From an uncultured Clostridia bacterium (GTDB taxonomy: Bacteria > Bacillota > Clostridia > Christensenellales > UBA1242): DNA of 64,000 nt. Within the stretch, counting starts at the first letter, position 1; each line of letters opens with the position of its first letter. Position numbers and translations under genes: made by a program. The stretch lies in assembly GCA_934772525.1 (NCBI GenBank), contig CAKVMI010000002.1, forward strand, positions 1 through 64,000, read 5' to 3'. Positions 53,139 through 61,420 of this stretch are shown here, in pieces. The notes below the pieces were generated by a model. It was not told where the DNA came from. It ran no database searches and worked only from the letters and a program-made list of their open reading frames with translations.

Positions 53139-53408
53139 ATGGTAAAATCAGAAGGTTTTTTAGTTAAACCAGATGGTCAGTTAAAAATGTTAAGAAAAAA
53201 TATTGAAAGAATAGATGTAACTATAAAACGCCAAAGAGCGTTTTTAGAAATAGCCAGTGAAAAGAATAATGTAGATTTAAATAGACTTACTTCATTAGAA
53301 ATGGCATTAAAATATTTTGAGTCATGCAAATCAAAATACGAACTAGAATTAAAACGCTTAACCGGAAATGCAATTGACCAAGAAAACGCAGAATCAGAAA
53401 ACTGCTAA
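53139..53408 (+). CDS. Small coiled-coil protein 3 of a trio
   Basis: 89 aa from the ATG at 53139, set by AAAGGAG 6 nt upstream; the upstream extension in frame has no ribosome site. Two long helices (LKMLRKNIERIDVTIKRQRAFLEIA; LTSLEMALKYFESCKSKYELELKRL), again antiparallel-coil-like. Unrecognised. The three proteins share size and architecture but not clear sequence, which suggests interacting partners rather than recent duplicates. Confidence 0.6.
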   Translation: MVKSEGFLVKPDGQLKMLRKNIERIDVTIKRQRAFLEIASEKNNVDLNRLTSLEMALKYFESCKSKYELELKRLTGNAIDQENAESENC

Positions 53409-53580
53409 TATGTAAATAAGTGCACATTAGTTAAAAGTGTATATATACTTATTAAAATAGAGAATATGCTTATTTGAATCATTAACTAGCATTACAAACT
53501 TCTATCATAATTTCAAAGTGATGGATGGTAGTGATTCAATATGCAAAATTATGAATTATTTGATTTCTAATAAAAGTAAA

Positions 53581-53640
53581 GGGACTACAATGAAGAACCC
53601 CCACGGGGTTCACTTCACAACAACTGTAGTTCCTTTTTTA
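53581..53640 (+). terminator. Long GC-rich terminator or small-RNA 3' end
   Basis: An outer stem GGGACTACA / TGTAGTTCC encloses a second helix TGAAG-AACCCC / GGGGTT-CTTCA, followed by TTTTTTA. It is much longer and more GC-rich than other terminators here. It ends the trio transcript 170 bp after the last gene, and the 170 bp before it has no gene. The remaining 53641-53880 is AT-rich without other features. Confidence 0.7.
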
Positions 53641-53907
53641 TGAACATAATATCATAATAAATAAAATTTAGATTAATTGTAAATGTAAAACAAATATATG
53701 GTTAAATTTATAGTTTGCATTTGACATTAACCTTTTTTCTAATCATTTGTTGCTTGCAACAGCTCATTGTCTAGTCGAAACAAAACTAACCAATGTTTTA
53801 TTTGATTGCAAATTAATTAGATTTGAGCTATAATGAGTTTAACCAGATTTAATTCTTTGCCGATATTATATTTTTGGCTTATAAATTTAAGACAAAGGAG
53901 GCGAGTT

Positions 53908-54759
53908 ATGTTTAATAAAGCTGAGTACAAAATTAAATTAATTCAAAGAGAAGGAATTGAATTGAAAGGTTATTATTGCGAAAATAATAAAGATTCTTGC
54001 GTAGTATGTTTTGCGGGGCTTGGTGGAACTTGTGATAGTGTGTTTTGTGAAATAGCAGATGAAGTTATAAATAGCGGACTGAGTTTTTTGTTTGGAAATA
54101 CTCAAGCAAGTTATATAATTAAAGAATTAAAACAAAAACTAAATGATGGTTCAAAACAACTAATAGTACGTGGCGGAGCATATGAAAACTATGACGAAAC
54201 TATTAAGGATATGATTGAATGGGTCGAATATATTTGCAATAAAGGATATAAGCATATATATCTAGTGGGAGCAAGTCTAGCTTGTAATAGATTAGTCAGT
54301 TTATTAAACACAAAACAATTTTCAAGTGTAAACAAATTGGTTTTAATTTGTCCTCAAGATATGGAAGCTCAAGTAGACTATCAAATGCTAACTGAAGCAA
54401 AGGAAAACATCTCGAATTTTAAGGGTGATGAACTTCTTACACAAAAAGTGTTTGGATATTGCGAAAGTTGCGGAAGAACTTATTGTGATTTATTTACACG
54501 CAAAGATATTAATAATCTTGCTTATTTATCAAAAGATGCAAACTTTGATATGTTCTCAAAAATTAATATCCCTATATTATCGGTTATAGGCGAATGTGAC
54601 CAAGGTTTAAGCTATTCAAATTTATCAGCAGAAGAAGCGATGAAAATATTGCAACAACACAATTCTAAATTGCAGTATAAAATAATTAAAAATGCACGGC
54701 ACTCATTTAAAAACTATGAAAAAGAATTGGCAAAGTGTGTTGTGCAATTTGTTAAATAA
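53908..54759 (+). CDS. Alpha/beta-hydrolase family protein
   Basis: 283 aa from the ATG at 53908 with consensus AAAGGAGG upstream. The fold is seen in CVVCFAGLGGTCDS (oxyanion region), the nucleophile elbow GASLACN (Ser near residue 129), the acid-bearing ISVIGECDQGL type stretch, and NARHSFKNYEKEL with the catalytic His near the end. A cysteine-rich patch CESCGRTYCD lies at ~190. Substrate unknown; these small hydrolases include thioesterase-like and dienelactone-hydrolase-like enzymes. Next gene is 15 nt downstream. Confidence 0.8.
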   Translation: MFNKAEYKIKLIQREGIELKGYYCENNKDSCVVCFAGLGGTCDSVFCEIADEVINSGLSFLFGNTQASYIIKELKQKLNDGSKQLIVRGGAYENYDETIKDMIEWVEYICNKGYKHIYLVGASLACNRLVSLLNTKQFSSVNKLVLICPQDMEAQVDYQMLTEAKENISNFKGDELLTQKVFGYCESCGRTYCDLFTRKDINNLAYLSKDANFDMFSKINIPILSVIGECDQGLSYSNLSAEEAMKILQQHNSKLQYKIIKNARHSFKNYEKELAKCVVQFVK

Positions 54760-54774
54760 GTTGGGGGGTATTAA

Positions 54775-55338
54775 ATGAAAAATGTATATATTGGCGGGGT
54801 GCCACGTGCAGGTAAATCTACACTCGCACAAATGCTTTATCATAAATTAAACTATAGTGTGTTTGAACTTGATACTGTCGTACATAGTTTTACTAAGATA
54901 TTTCCAGAATTAGGAATTAGTGAGAAGAAAAAAGAAGATTTGGACAAAAATTTTGCTCCATTTGCTTACGAAATGTTAAAGTGTTGTGATAAGGATAGGA
55001 AGTATGGTAATATAAAAGTTGTTATCAATGGTTTTCAGCTTTCGCCAGATACTATTTCTAAATTTTCTAAAGTAGAAGATATGATTGTCATATTCTTAGG
55101 TATGTCGGATGTAACAAAGGAAGAACTGCTTGCAAATATAAAAAGTACCCAGGAAGAAGGCGATTGGACATTAAAATATACGGATGAACAAATGCTAAAG
55201 ACTTGTCAGAAATTAATCGACAGGAGTATAAATATAAAGAAACAATGTGAACAATATGGGTTTATGTATTATGATACATCAACTGATAGAGAAAAAACGT
55301 TAAATGAAATTGTAGATTTATTGCAAAAGATTAATTAA
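54775..55338 (+). CDS. P-loop kinase-like protein of unknown substrate
   Basis: 187 aa. GGVPRAGKST at residues 6-15 is a Walker A motif; FELDTVVHSF and INGFQLSPDTIS follow. It resembles shikimate- or adenylate-kinase-like small P-loop enzymes, but I cannot name a substrate. The preceding hydrolase gene ends 15 nt upstream; a GGGGGG stretch lies before the ATG. The 170 bp that follow carry no recognised feature. Confidence 0.7.
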   Translation: MKNVYIGGVPRAGKSTLAQMLYHKLNYSVFELDTVVHSFTKIFPELGISEKKKEDLDKNFAPFAYEMLKCCDKDRKYGNIKVVINGFQLSPDTISKFSKVEDMIVIFLGMSDVTKEELLANIKSTQEEGDWTLKYTDEQMLKTCQKLIDRSINIKKQCEQYGFMYYDTSTDREKTLNEIVDLLQKIN

Positions 55339-55510
55339 AATTATGACAGTACGAATTTTATGATTGTATAAACCATTCTAAATTCAAATGAACAAATTAG
55401 AATAATAAATAATATGCATTTTATATAATCATAGTAGTTATAATTGCATTAACCACATCCCTTATGAAACTAATTTTATTATTAAAAAAAACAGTAGTAA
55501 ACAAAAAAAA

Positions 55511-55533
55511 AGAAAAGTCAATTTGACTTTTCT
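55511..55533 (-). terminator. Terminator of tRNA-Lys (CTT)
   Basis: AGAAAAGTCAA / TTGACTTTTCT hairpin, with a plus-strand A run at 55493-55510 that reads as a T tract on the minus strand. Confidence 0.85.
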
Positions 55534-55544
55534 CTTTGTTTAGT

Positions 55545-55620
55545 TGGTGGGCCATCGGGGACTCGAACCCCGGACAAACAGATTAAGAGTCTGCTGCTCT
55601 ACCAACTGAGCTAATGGCCC
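55545..55620 (-). tRNA. tRNA-Lys (anticodon CTT)
   Basis: 76 nt with CCA on the minus strand; acceptor GGGCCAT / ATGGCCC, anticodon loop CTCTTAA. Stands alone between convergent-side genes. Confidence 0.96.
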
Positions 55621-55746
55621 AAAAGATATTTAACTGAATTAACAAAAGATATTATAACACATTATTTCTAAAATGCAACAATTTTTTTGAAATTTTTAAA
55701 AATTTGTGATATAATTTTATTAATATTTGTAATTTTGGAGTAAAAA

Positions 55747-56466
55747 ATGGCAAGAACTGTATTAATAACCGGTGCATCTGGCGGAATAGGAAGTGAGATT
55801 GCAAGAAAATTCGCTGACAATAATTATAATATTATATATCATTATAATAATAACTACAACGAAAAGTTTATTAATGAACTGGCAGGGAAGACAAAAATAT
55901 TGCCAGTAAAAGCAAATTTTGAAAATTGTAATGAAATCATAACAATGTTTGATACCTCTATCAAAACTTTTGGAAAAATTGATGTGCTTATAAATAACGC
56001 TGGTATTGATTCCGTTCGCCCTATTGTGGATGAAAATGAAGAGTCAATTTCTAAAGTAATGCAAATTAATCTTACAAGTTCAATTTTGCTTACAAGTTTA
56101 GTTTCAAAAGAAATGTGTAAAAATCATAGCGGTTCTATAGTGAATATCTCAAGTATTTGGGGTGTTTATGGGGGAAGTCTAGAAAGTGTGTATTCTGCAA
56201 CAAAGGCGGGGCTAATAGGCTTTACTAAAGCAATAGCAAAGGAACTAGGGGTAAATGGCGTGCGTGCAAACGCTGTAGCACCAGGGCTAATTGATACAAA
56301 AATGAATAATAACCTTACAAAAACCGAAAAGCAAGATTTTATAAATAATCTTTCGCTAAATTCTATCGGCTCTCCAAAGGATGTCGCAAATGCCGTATAT
56401 TTTCTTGCTAGCGACGAAGCTAAGTATATTACTGGTCAAGTTTTGGGTGTAGATGGTGGCTTTTAA
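55747..56466 (+). CDS. Short-chain dehydrogenase/reductase (FabG-like)
   Basis: 239 aa. NAD(P) motif TGASGGIGSE at the N-terminus, NNAG in INNAGID, the catalytic serine in NISSIWG, Tyr-x3-Lys in YSATKAG, and GFTKAIAKELGVNGVRANAVAPG. The 3-oxoacyl-ACP reductase group has this pattern, but the substrate is not certain. No acyl-carrier or fab genes lie nearby. GGAG precedes the ATG. Confidence 0.85.
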   Translation: MARTVLITGASGGIGSEIARKFADNNYNIIYHYNNNYNEKFINELAGKTKILPVKANFENCNEIITMFDTSIKTFGKIDVLINNAGIDSVRPIVDENEESISKVMQINLTSSILLTSLVSKEMCKNHSGSIVNISSIWGVYGGSLESVYSATKAGLIGFTKAIAKELGVNGVRANAVAPGLIDTKMNNNLTKTEKQDFINNLSLNSIGSPKDVANAVYFLASDEAKYITGQVLGVDGGF

Positions 56467-56753
56467 TAGTTAACGAAAAATAGTTAAAATAGAATAGATA
56501 AATTTATTTTTATTCCGAATGTTATTATTAAAACATAATTATTGTCGTGAAATAGGGTGGTGCATCAAACCAAAATCGCCCTTAACCCAAAATATATTCA
56601 AAAATGTTTACTTTTGATTTATTTTGTGATATAATGACCTTGCTTGAGTTAACTAACTAGATAAATTTAAAAAAAATAATCTATAAATTGTTCAGATGTT
56701 GAGAGTAAATTTGTTTAATTGTGGAATAATTTTGTAAAATATCAAAATTTTTA

Positions 56754-56782
56754 TTGACAATTATTCAAATTGGTGGTAAACT
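56754..56782 (+). promoter_or_regulatory. Promoter of the seven-tRNA operon
   Basis: TTGACA, 17 bp, TAAACT, identical hexamers to the promoter at 44191. The 290 bp before it (56467-56753) contain no gene; a GGGTGGTGC stretch at 56552 is discussed under rejected items. Confidence 0.8.
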
Positions 56783-56824
56783 TGTTAAGTAGACTTGTGA
56801 AGGGCTTTTATTCCAAGTGTATAT

Positions 56825-56898
56825 GCGGGTGTAGTTCAATGGTAGAATCTCAGCCTTCCAAGCTGATTGCGTGGGTCCGATTCCCATCACCCGCTCCA
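56825..56898 (+). tRNA. tRNA-Gly (anticodon TCC)
   Basis: 74 nt with CCA; acceptor GCGGGTG / CACCCGC, anticodon loop CTTCCAA. First of seven in the operon. Confidence 0.96.
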
Positions 56899-56943
56899 CT
56901 TTTTAAAACTCTCACTAGTTGGCTTGGTTTATAGAATTTCTAT

Positions 56944-57018
56944 TGGGGTGTCGCCAAGCGGTAAGGCACGAGACTTTGACTCTCGCATTCGTTGGTTCAA
57001 ATCCAGCCACCCCAGCCA
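56944..57018 (+). tRNA. tRNA-Gln (anticodon TTG)
   Basis: 75 nt with CCA; acceptor TGGGGTG / CACCCCA, anticodon loop CTTTGAC. Paired with the CTG-reading tRNA-Gln that follows, with which it shares most of its sequence. Confidence 0.96.
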
Positions 57019-57066
57019 TTAAAATTACAAAGCGGGGAATACCACAGTAACTTCGTTACACGACAT

Positions 57067-57141
57067 TGGGGTGTCGCCAAGTGGTAAGGCATGGGACTCT
57101 GACTCCCACATTCGAGGGTTCAAATCCTTCCACCCCAGCCA
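57067..57141 (+). tRNA. tRNA-Gln (anticodon CTG)
   Basis: 75 nt with CCA; acceptor TGGGGTG / CACCCCA, anticodon loop CTCTGAC. Confidence 0.96.
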
Positions 57142-57186
57142 AATGTACTTTTAAAACATTATCTAAAAAGTGGTGACGCATATCTT

Positions 57187-57263
<77 letters not shown>

Positions 57264-57269
57264 AATTAT

Positions 57270-57347
57270 GGTGGGTGTAGCTCAGTTGGTTAGAGCGCCA
57301 GATTGTGGCTCTGGAGGTCGTGAGTTCGACTCTCACTACTCACCCCA
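57270..57347 (+). tRNA. tRNA-His (anticodon GTG)
   Basis: 78 nt with CCA, including the extra 5' G(-1) that pairs with C73; anticodon loop TTGTGGC. Confidence 0.96.
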
Positions 57348-57381
57348 TGATTTTAGATAATACAACTAAATTTAACCTTAT

Positions 57382-57457
57382 GATCCAGTAGCTCAGTCGG
57401 TAGAGCACAAGACTTTTAATCTTGGGGTCCCGGGTTCGAGTCCCGGTTGGATCACCA
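57382..57457 (+). tRNA. tRNA-Lys (anticodon TTT)
   Basis: 76 nt with CCA; acceptor GATCCAG / TTGGATC, anticodon loop CTTTTAA. Confidence 0.96.
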
Positions 57458-57460
57458 TTT

Positions 57461-57545
57461 GCAGGCATGGCGGAATTGGCAGACGCGCTAGACTTAGGAT
57501 CTAGTATCGCAAGATGTGGGAGTTCAAGTCTCTTTGCCTGCACCA
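57461..57545 (+). tRNA. tRNA-Leu (anticodon TAG)
   Basis: 85 nt, class II with a long variable arm; acceptor GCAGGCA / TGCCTGC, anticodon loop CTTAGGA. Last in the operon; only 3 nt separate it from tRNA-Lys. Confidence 0.96.
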
Positions 57546-57583
57546 AACAAAGAAGAAAGTCAAACGGCTTTCTTTTTTGTTTG
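57546..57583 (+). terminator. Terminator of the seven-tRNA operon
   Basis: CAAACAAAGAAGAAAGTC pairs with GGCTTTCTTTTTTGTTTG, a long stem whose right arm carries the T run. Confidence 0.85.
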
Positions 57584-57678
57584 CTTTAAAATTAACTACA
57601 TTTAATTAATTTAGAATAATTATTGTAAGTCCACAAAATATATGTTATAATCTTTACACGAAAGTAAAGGAAATTTTT

Positions 57679-57744
57679 ATGAGCAATAACTGTAAACTAA
57701 GATTTAAAGCGGGTGAAGGTCATTGGTCTGAAGATGAAAATTGA
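57679..57744 (+). CDS. Very small protein or gene remnant (21 codons)
   Basis: An ATG with AAAGGA 7 nt upstream opens 21 codons ending at TGA; the peptide contains GEGHWSEDEN at its C-terminus. The good ribosome site argues for translation; the short length and lack of neighbours argue for a leftover gene 5' end. Not recognised. Confidence 0.3.
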   Translation: MSNNCKLRFKAGEGHWSEDEN

Positions 57745-57805
57745 AATAAAAGTAATCTTTTAACTATTGAAATATGCTTAACGCAAAATTTAAAAGGAGT
57801 GGAAT

Positions 57806-58558
57806 ATGAAAATGCTTTTTTTGACAAGTAGCCTGGGCGGTTACCAAAAGATTTTAAAAAATGGTATAATGGTTAAGGAAATAATTAAGTGTGACAATTC
57901 AAGCCATTTTATTGATAAATTAAAAGAAGTTCTTCCAAAGATAAATAAAATGGTTTTTGTGGCGAGTAATCCGGATGGCGCTAGTAAAACTGATGAGTAT
58001 TCTAACGTTATTAAGCAAGCGTTAAATCTTGATGACTTTGAAATAAAAGAACTTGCCGTTATTGACCATAGATTTGCAGGAAATATAGAAGATACGATTT
58101 TGTCCGCTGACTTACTTTTCTTGGCTGGCGGACACGTTCCTACCCAAAACAAGTATTTTGAAGAAATAGACTTAAAAAGGATTCTTAATAAATACAATGG
58201 TGTAATAATAGGACAAAGTGCGGGTAGTATGAATTGTGCGGATATTGTTTATTGCCCACCAGAACTTGATGAAGAAGTTGAAAACGCTAACTTTGTTAGA
58301 TATTATAAAGGGTTAGGCTTAACAAAAATAAATGTTTTGCCACATTACAGCGATTTAAAAGAGATGACTATTTTGGATAAAAAATATATTGAAGATATAG
58401 TTTTACCAGATAGTTACAAAACTGATATTATTACACTAAATAATGGCGGGTTTGTTGTTATTAAAAATGATAAAACCACAATATATGGCGAAAGTTATTT
58501 GATTCGTGGTGGCAAAATAACACAAATTAATAAACAAGAAAAAGTAAAAACAATGTAA
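57806..58558 (+). CDS. Peptidase S51-like protein (peptidase E / cyanophycinase fold)
   Basis: 250 aa. The nucleophile motif GQSAGSMN near residue 135 and FLAGGHVPTQNKYF before it match the S51 group, which has a class I glutamine-amidotransferase-like fold with a serine nucleophile. Members are aspartyl dipeptidases (PepE) or related exopeptidases. GGAG precedes the ATG. It lies between the tRNA operon and rpsO and appears monocistronic. Confidence 0.82.
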   Translation: MKMLFLTSSLGGYQKILKNGIMVKEIIKCDNSSHFIDKLKEVLPKINKMVFVASNPDGASKTDEYSNVIKQALNLDDFEIKELAVIDHRFAGNIEDTILSADLLFLAGGHVPTQNKYFEEIDLKRILNKYNGVIIGQSAGSMNCADIVYCPPELDEEVENANFVRYYKGLGLTKINVLPHYSDLKEMTILDKKYIEDIVLPDSYKTDIITLNNGGFVVIKNDKTTIYGESYLIRGGKITQINKQEKVKTM

Positions 58559-58623
58559 ATAAACCATCTCATAGTTAATGTATGAAAATGTGTTTTTGCA
58601 TCATAAACTAATTGGTTTATAAT

Positions 58624-58676
58624 TTATTGCATTTAACGGCAATAAAAATATAGTTTATTGCATTTGCCAGCAATAA
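58624..58676 (+). repeat. Two tandem hairpins, 31-bp repeat
   Basis: TTATTGC-8 nt-GCAATAA occurs twice (58624 and 58655) with the same stem but different loops (ATTTAACG, ATTTGCCA). It lies downstream of the peptidase gene. No T run follows on the plus strand. Confidence 0.6.
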
Positions 58677-58727
58677 AAACCCCTAAGTTAGTTTGTAAAA
58701 ACACAAATAAAAAGTTTGTAAAAACCC

Positions 58728-58756
58728 TTTACAAATAATGAAATTTATGTTATTAT
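58728..58756 (+). promoter_or_regulatory. Sigma-A promoter of rpsO
   Basis: TTTACA, 17 bp, TATTAT, with a ~75-nt leader before the rpsO start. Confidence 0.75.
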
Positions 58757-58770
58757 ACTAGATGTACTTT

Positions 58771-58810
58771 AATCTAAGTTTCTCGGGATACTCCGTCGGT
58801 TTCTTGGATT
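58771..58810 (+). promoter_or_regulatory. Structured rpsO leader, possible S15 autoregulatory site
   Basis: AATCTAAG pairs with CTTGGATT, enclosing CTCGGGATACTCCGTCGG which can form an inner hairpin. S15 commonly binds its own mRNA leader to limit its synthesis; this structure sits in the right place, but its match to a known S15-binding motif was not established. Confidence 0.5.
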
Positions 58811-58840
58811 TTAGTGTAAATATTATAAGGAGTTAAAAAA

Positions 58841-59104
58841 ATGGAAAAAGAAGTAAAAAATAAGATTATTGCTGATTACCAAAGAAAGGAAGGAGATACA
58901 GGTTCTCCAGAAGTTCAAATCGCAATTCTTACTGAAAGAATTAATCATTTAACTGATCACCTTAAGAACCATCCTAATGACAACCACTCTCGTAGAGGTT
59001 TGTTACAATTAGTTGGTAAGAGAAGAGGTTTACTTGACTACTATAAGTCAACTAATCTTGAAGGTTATCGTGCATTGATTGAAAGACTTGATATCAGAAA
59101 GTAA
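58841..59104 (+). CDS. rpsO: Ribosomal protein S15
   Basis: 87 aa, standard length. Contains [34 protein letters not shown] and [14 protein letters not shown], the S15 family signature that binds the 16S rRNA central domain. AAGGAG precedes the ATG. Followed by a terminator and pnp, an order conserved in most bacteria. Confidence 0.98.
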   Translation: MEKEVKNKIIADYQRKEGDTGSPEVQIAILTERINHLTDHLKNHPNDNHSRRGLLQLVGKRRGLLDYYKSTNLEGYRALIERLDIRK

Positions 59105-59118
59105 TTATGTTTTGAAGG

Positions 59119-59146
59119 GGTGGACGGTTTTTCCGTTCGCCTTTTT
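59119..59146 (+). terminator. Terminator or attenuator between rpsO and pnp
   Basis: GGTGGACGG pairs with CCGTTCGCC (two G.U pairs) across TTTTT, followed by TTTTT. Read-through would supply pnp, which has no clear promoter of its own. Confidence 0.75.
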
Positions 59147-59183
59147 AAAATTAGTAATGTAAATTATTTAAAAGGAGAAAAAT

Positions 59184-61265
59184 ATGAACGATAATCGTTT
59201 CGTTTTAAATTTAGACGGCAAAGAAATAGTTGTTGAAACTGGTAAATATGCCGGACTTGCTAATGGTTCATGTATTGTAAGTTCTGGCGAAAGTGCTGTT
59301 ATGGTAAATGTTACTATGAGCAAAGCGCCAAGAGCGGGAATGGATTTTTTCCCATTAGGAGTAGACTTCGAAGAAAAAATGTATTCAGTAGGTAAAATTC
59401 CTGGTGGATTTAAAAAGAGAGAAGGAAGGGGTAGTGATAAGGCCATACTTATTTCTAGATTAATTGATAGACCACTTCGTCCACTTTTCCCAAAGGGATT
59501 TTATAACGACGTAGCAGTTGTTGCAACACCACTAAGTGTAGACAACGTTTTCCCAACCGAAGTGTTAGCAATGATTGGTTCATCTGTTGCATTATCTATT
59601 TCAGATATTCCTTTTGCAGGACCTACCGGTTCGGTTGTAGTTGGAATGATTGATGGTAAATTTATTCTAAACCCATCTAGCGAACAACAAGAAATTAGCG
59701 ACCTTCATTTAACGGTTTCTGGCACAAAGGATGCTATTATGATGGTAGAAGCTGGTGCTGACGAAATTAGTGAAGCCACAATGCTAGACGCTATTATGTA
59801 CGCACATGAGTACATTAAACAAGAAATTGCATTTATTGAAGATATTGTACAAAAGATAGGTAAGCCAAAGGCAGAAATTGAATACTACCATGTTCCAGAA
59901 GAGATTGAAAATGCAGTAAGAGAATACGCTTTTGAATCATTAAAGGAAGCATTAACTCCAACAACCGATAAAGCAACTCGTCAAAACGCAGTAGACACAG
60001 TAGAAGCCGATGTCATTAAGCATTTTGAAGAGATTTATCCAGAACAGACTCGTGAAATTAACGATACTTTGTACAAACTTAAAAAAGAAATTGTCAGAGA
60101 TATGATTTTCAATAAGCATATCCGTCCAGATGGCAGAGCGCTTACCGAAATTAGACCTATTTGGTGCGAAGTTGGTATTTTGCCACGTGTTCATGGTAGT
60201 GCAGTATTTACAAGAGGTCAAACTCAAGTAATGAACGCATTAACTCTTGGTTCTATTGGAGATGTTCAAAAGTTAGAAGGACTAGACCCAGAAGACGAAA
60301 AAAGATATATGCATCAATACAATATGCCACCTTATGCAACTGGCGAAGCTAGACCACTAAAGGCTCCAGGCAGACGTGAAATTGGTCACGGTGCATTGGC
60401 AGAAAGAGCGTTGGAACCTGTTATTCCAAGCGAAGACGAATTCCCATACACACTAAGACTTGTAAGTGAAGTATTATCTAGTAATGGTAGTTCCTCAATG
60501 GCTAGTACATGTGCATCAACACTTTCACTTATGGATGCAGGTGTTCCTATCAAGGCTCCAGTTGCGGGCGTTGCAATGGGCTTAATTAAGCAAGAAGACC
60601 AAGTTGCCGTACTAACCGATATTCAAGGAATTGAAGACTTCTATGGCGATATGGACTTTAAAGTTACTGGTACAGAAAAGGGTATAACCGCTATTCAAAT
60701 GGATATAAAGATTAAGGGTATTGATAAAAATATTCTTACAACAGCACTTGAACAAGCAAGAGTTGGCAGACTTGAAATTATGCAAAAGATGCTAGCAGTT
60801 ATTGATAAACCTCGTGAAAATCTATCTAAATACGCTCCAAAGATTACTGCATTTAACATTGACCCAGAAAAAATCAGGGAAGTTATTGGTAGTGGTGGTA
60901 AGACAATCAATAAAATTATTGATGAAACTGGCGTTAAGATTGACATTACCGACGAAGGTAAGGTTATGATTTCTACAGCCGATGAACAAGCCGCAGAAAA
61001 AGCGAAATCTATGATTATGGATATTTGCTTTGAACCAGTTGTTGGCGAAACTTACGAAGGTACTGTAGTCAATATTATTCCTATTGGTGCTTTTGTTCAA
61101 CTTCGTCATGGGGTAGATGGAATGATTCATATTTCTAAACTTTCAGACAAAAGAGTAGAAAAAGTTGAAGATGTCGTAAAACTTGGTGATAGAGTTAAAG
61201 TTACCGTATTGAAAATAGATGAAAAGGGCAGAATTGACTTAAAACTTGTAGAAAAACTAGGTTAA
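59184..61265 (+). CDS. pnp: Polyribonucleotide nucleotidyltransferase (PNPase)
   Basis: 693 aa, full length. Two RNase PH domains (N-terminal FPLGVDFEEKMYSVGKIPGGF with SDKAILISRLIDRPLRPLFP; second with SSNGSSSMASTCAS), an intervening helical domain, then KH (IREVIGSGGKTINKI) and S1 (GTVVNIIPIGAFVQL) RNA-binding domains. It degrades RNA 3' to 5' by phosphorolysis and is a core part of mRNA turnover. AAGGAG precedes the ATG. Confidence 0.98.
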   Translation: MNDNRFVLNLDGKEIVVETGKYAGLANGSCIVSSGESAVMVNVTMSKAPRAGMDFFPLGVDFEEKMYSVGKIPGGFKKREGRGSDKAILISRLIDRPLRPLFPKGFYNDVAVVATPLSVDNVFPTEVLAMIGSSVALSISDIPFAGPTGSVVVGMIDGKFILNPSSEQQEISDLHLTVSGTKDAIMMVEAGADEISEATMLDAIMYAHEYIKQEIAFIEDIVQKIGKPKAEIEYYHVPEEIENAVREYAFESLKEALTPTTDKATRQNAVDTVEADVIKHFEEIYPEQTREINDTLYKLKKEIVRDMIFNKHIRPDGRALTEIRPIWCEVGILPRVHGSAVFTRGQTQVMNALTLGSIGDVQKLEGLDPEDEKRYMHQYNMPPYATGEARPLKAPGRREIGHGALAERALEPVIPSEDEFPYTLRLVSEVLSSNGSSSMASTCASTLSLMDAGVPIKAPVAGVAMGLIKQEDQVAVLTDIQGIEDFYGDMDFKVTGTEKGITAIQMDIKIKGIDKNILTTALEQARVGRLEIMQKMLAVIDKPRENLSKYAPKITAFNIDPEKIREVIGSGGKTINKIIDETGVKIDITDEGKVMISTADEQAAEKAKSMIMDICFEPVVGETYEGTVVNIIPIGAFVQLRHGVDGMIHISKLSDKRVEKVEDVVKLGDRVKVTVLKIDEKGRIDLKLVEKLG

Positions 61266-61272
61266 AAAATTA

Positions 61273-61304
61273 ATCAGTAGTAAAATTTACTACTGATTTT
61301 TTTA
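61273..61304 (+). terminator. Terminator after pnp
   Basis: ATCAGTAGTAAA and TTTACTACTGAT form a perfect stem with no loop surplus, followed by TTTTTT. Confidence 0.9.
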
Positions 61305-61420
61305 TTGTTTGTTGAAAAACACGGGTTTTGCTTATAATATAATATATTTTTTATAAAATATCATCACCTTATTCGTAATACAAAATAGGGATTAGTAGGG
61401 TATTTTGTTACAATAATATT

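Noticed and set aside
56552..56575. T-box-like AGGGTGGTGC stretch upstream of the seven-tRNA operon
   Set aside because: It departs from the conserved AGGGTGGNACCGCG after the first bases, and no aminoacyl-tRNA synthetase or amino-acid gene follows.
57340..57546. Minus-strand reading frame across tRNA-Lys and tRNA-Leu
   Set aside because: Antisense artefact of tRNA genes.
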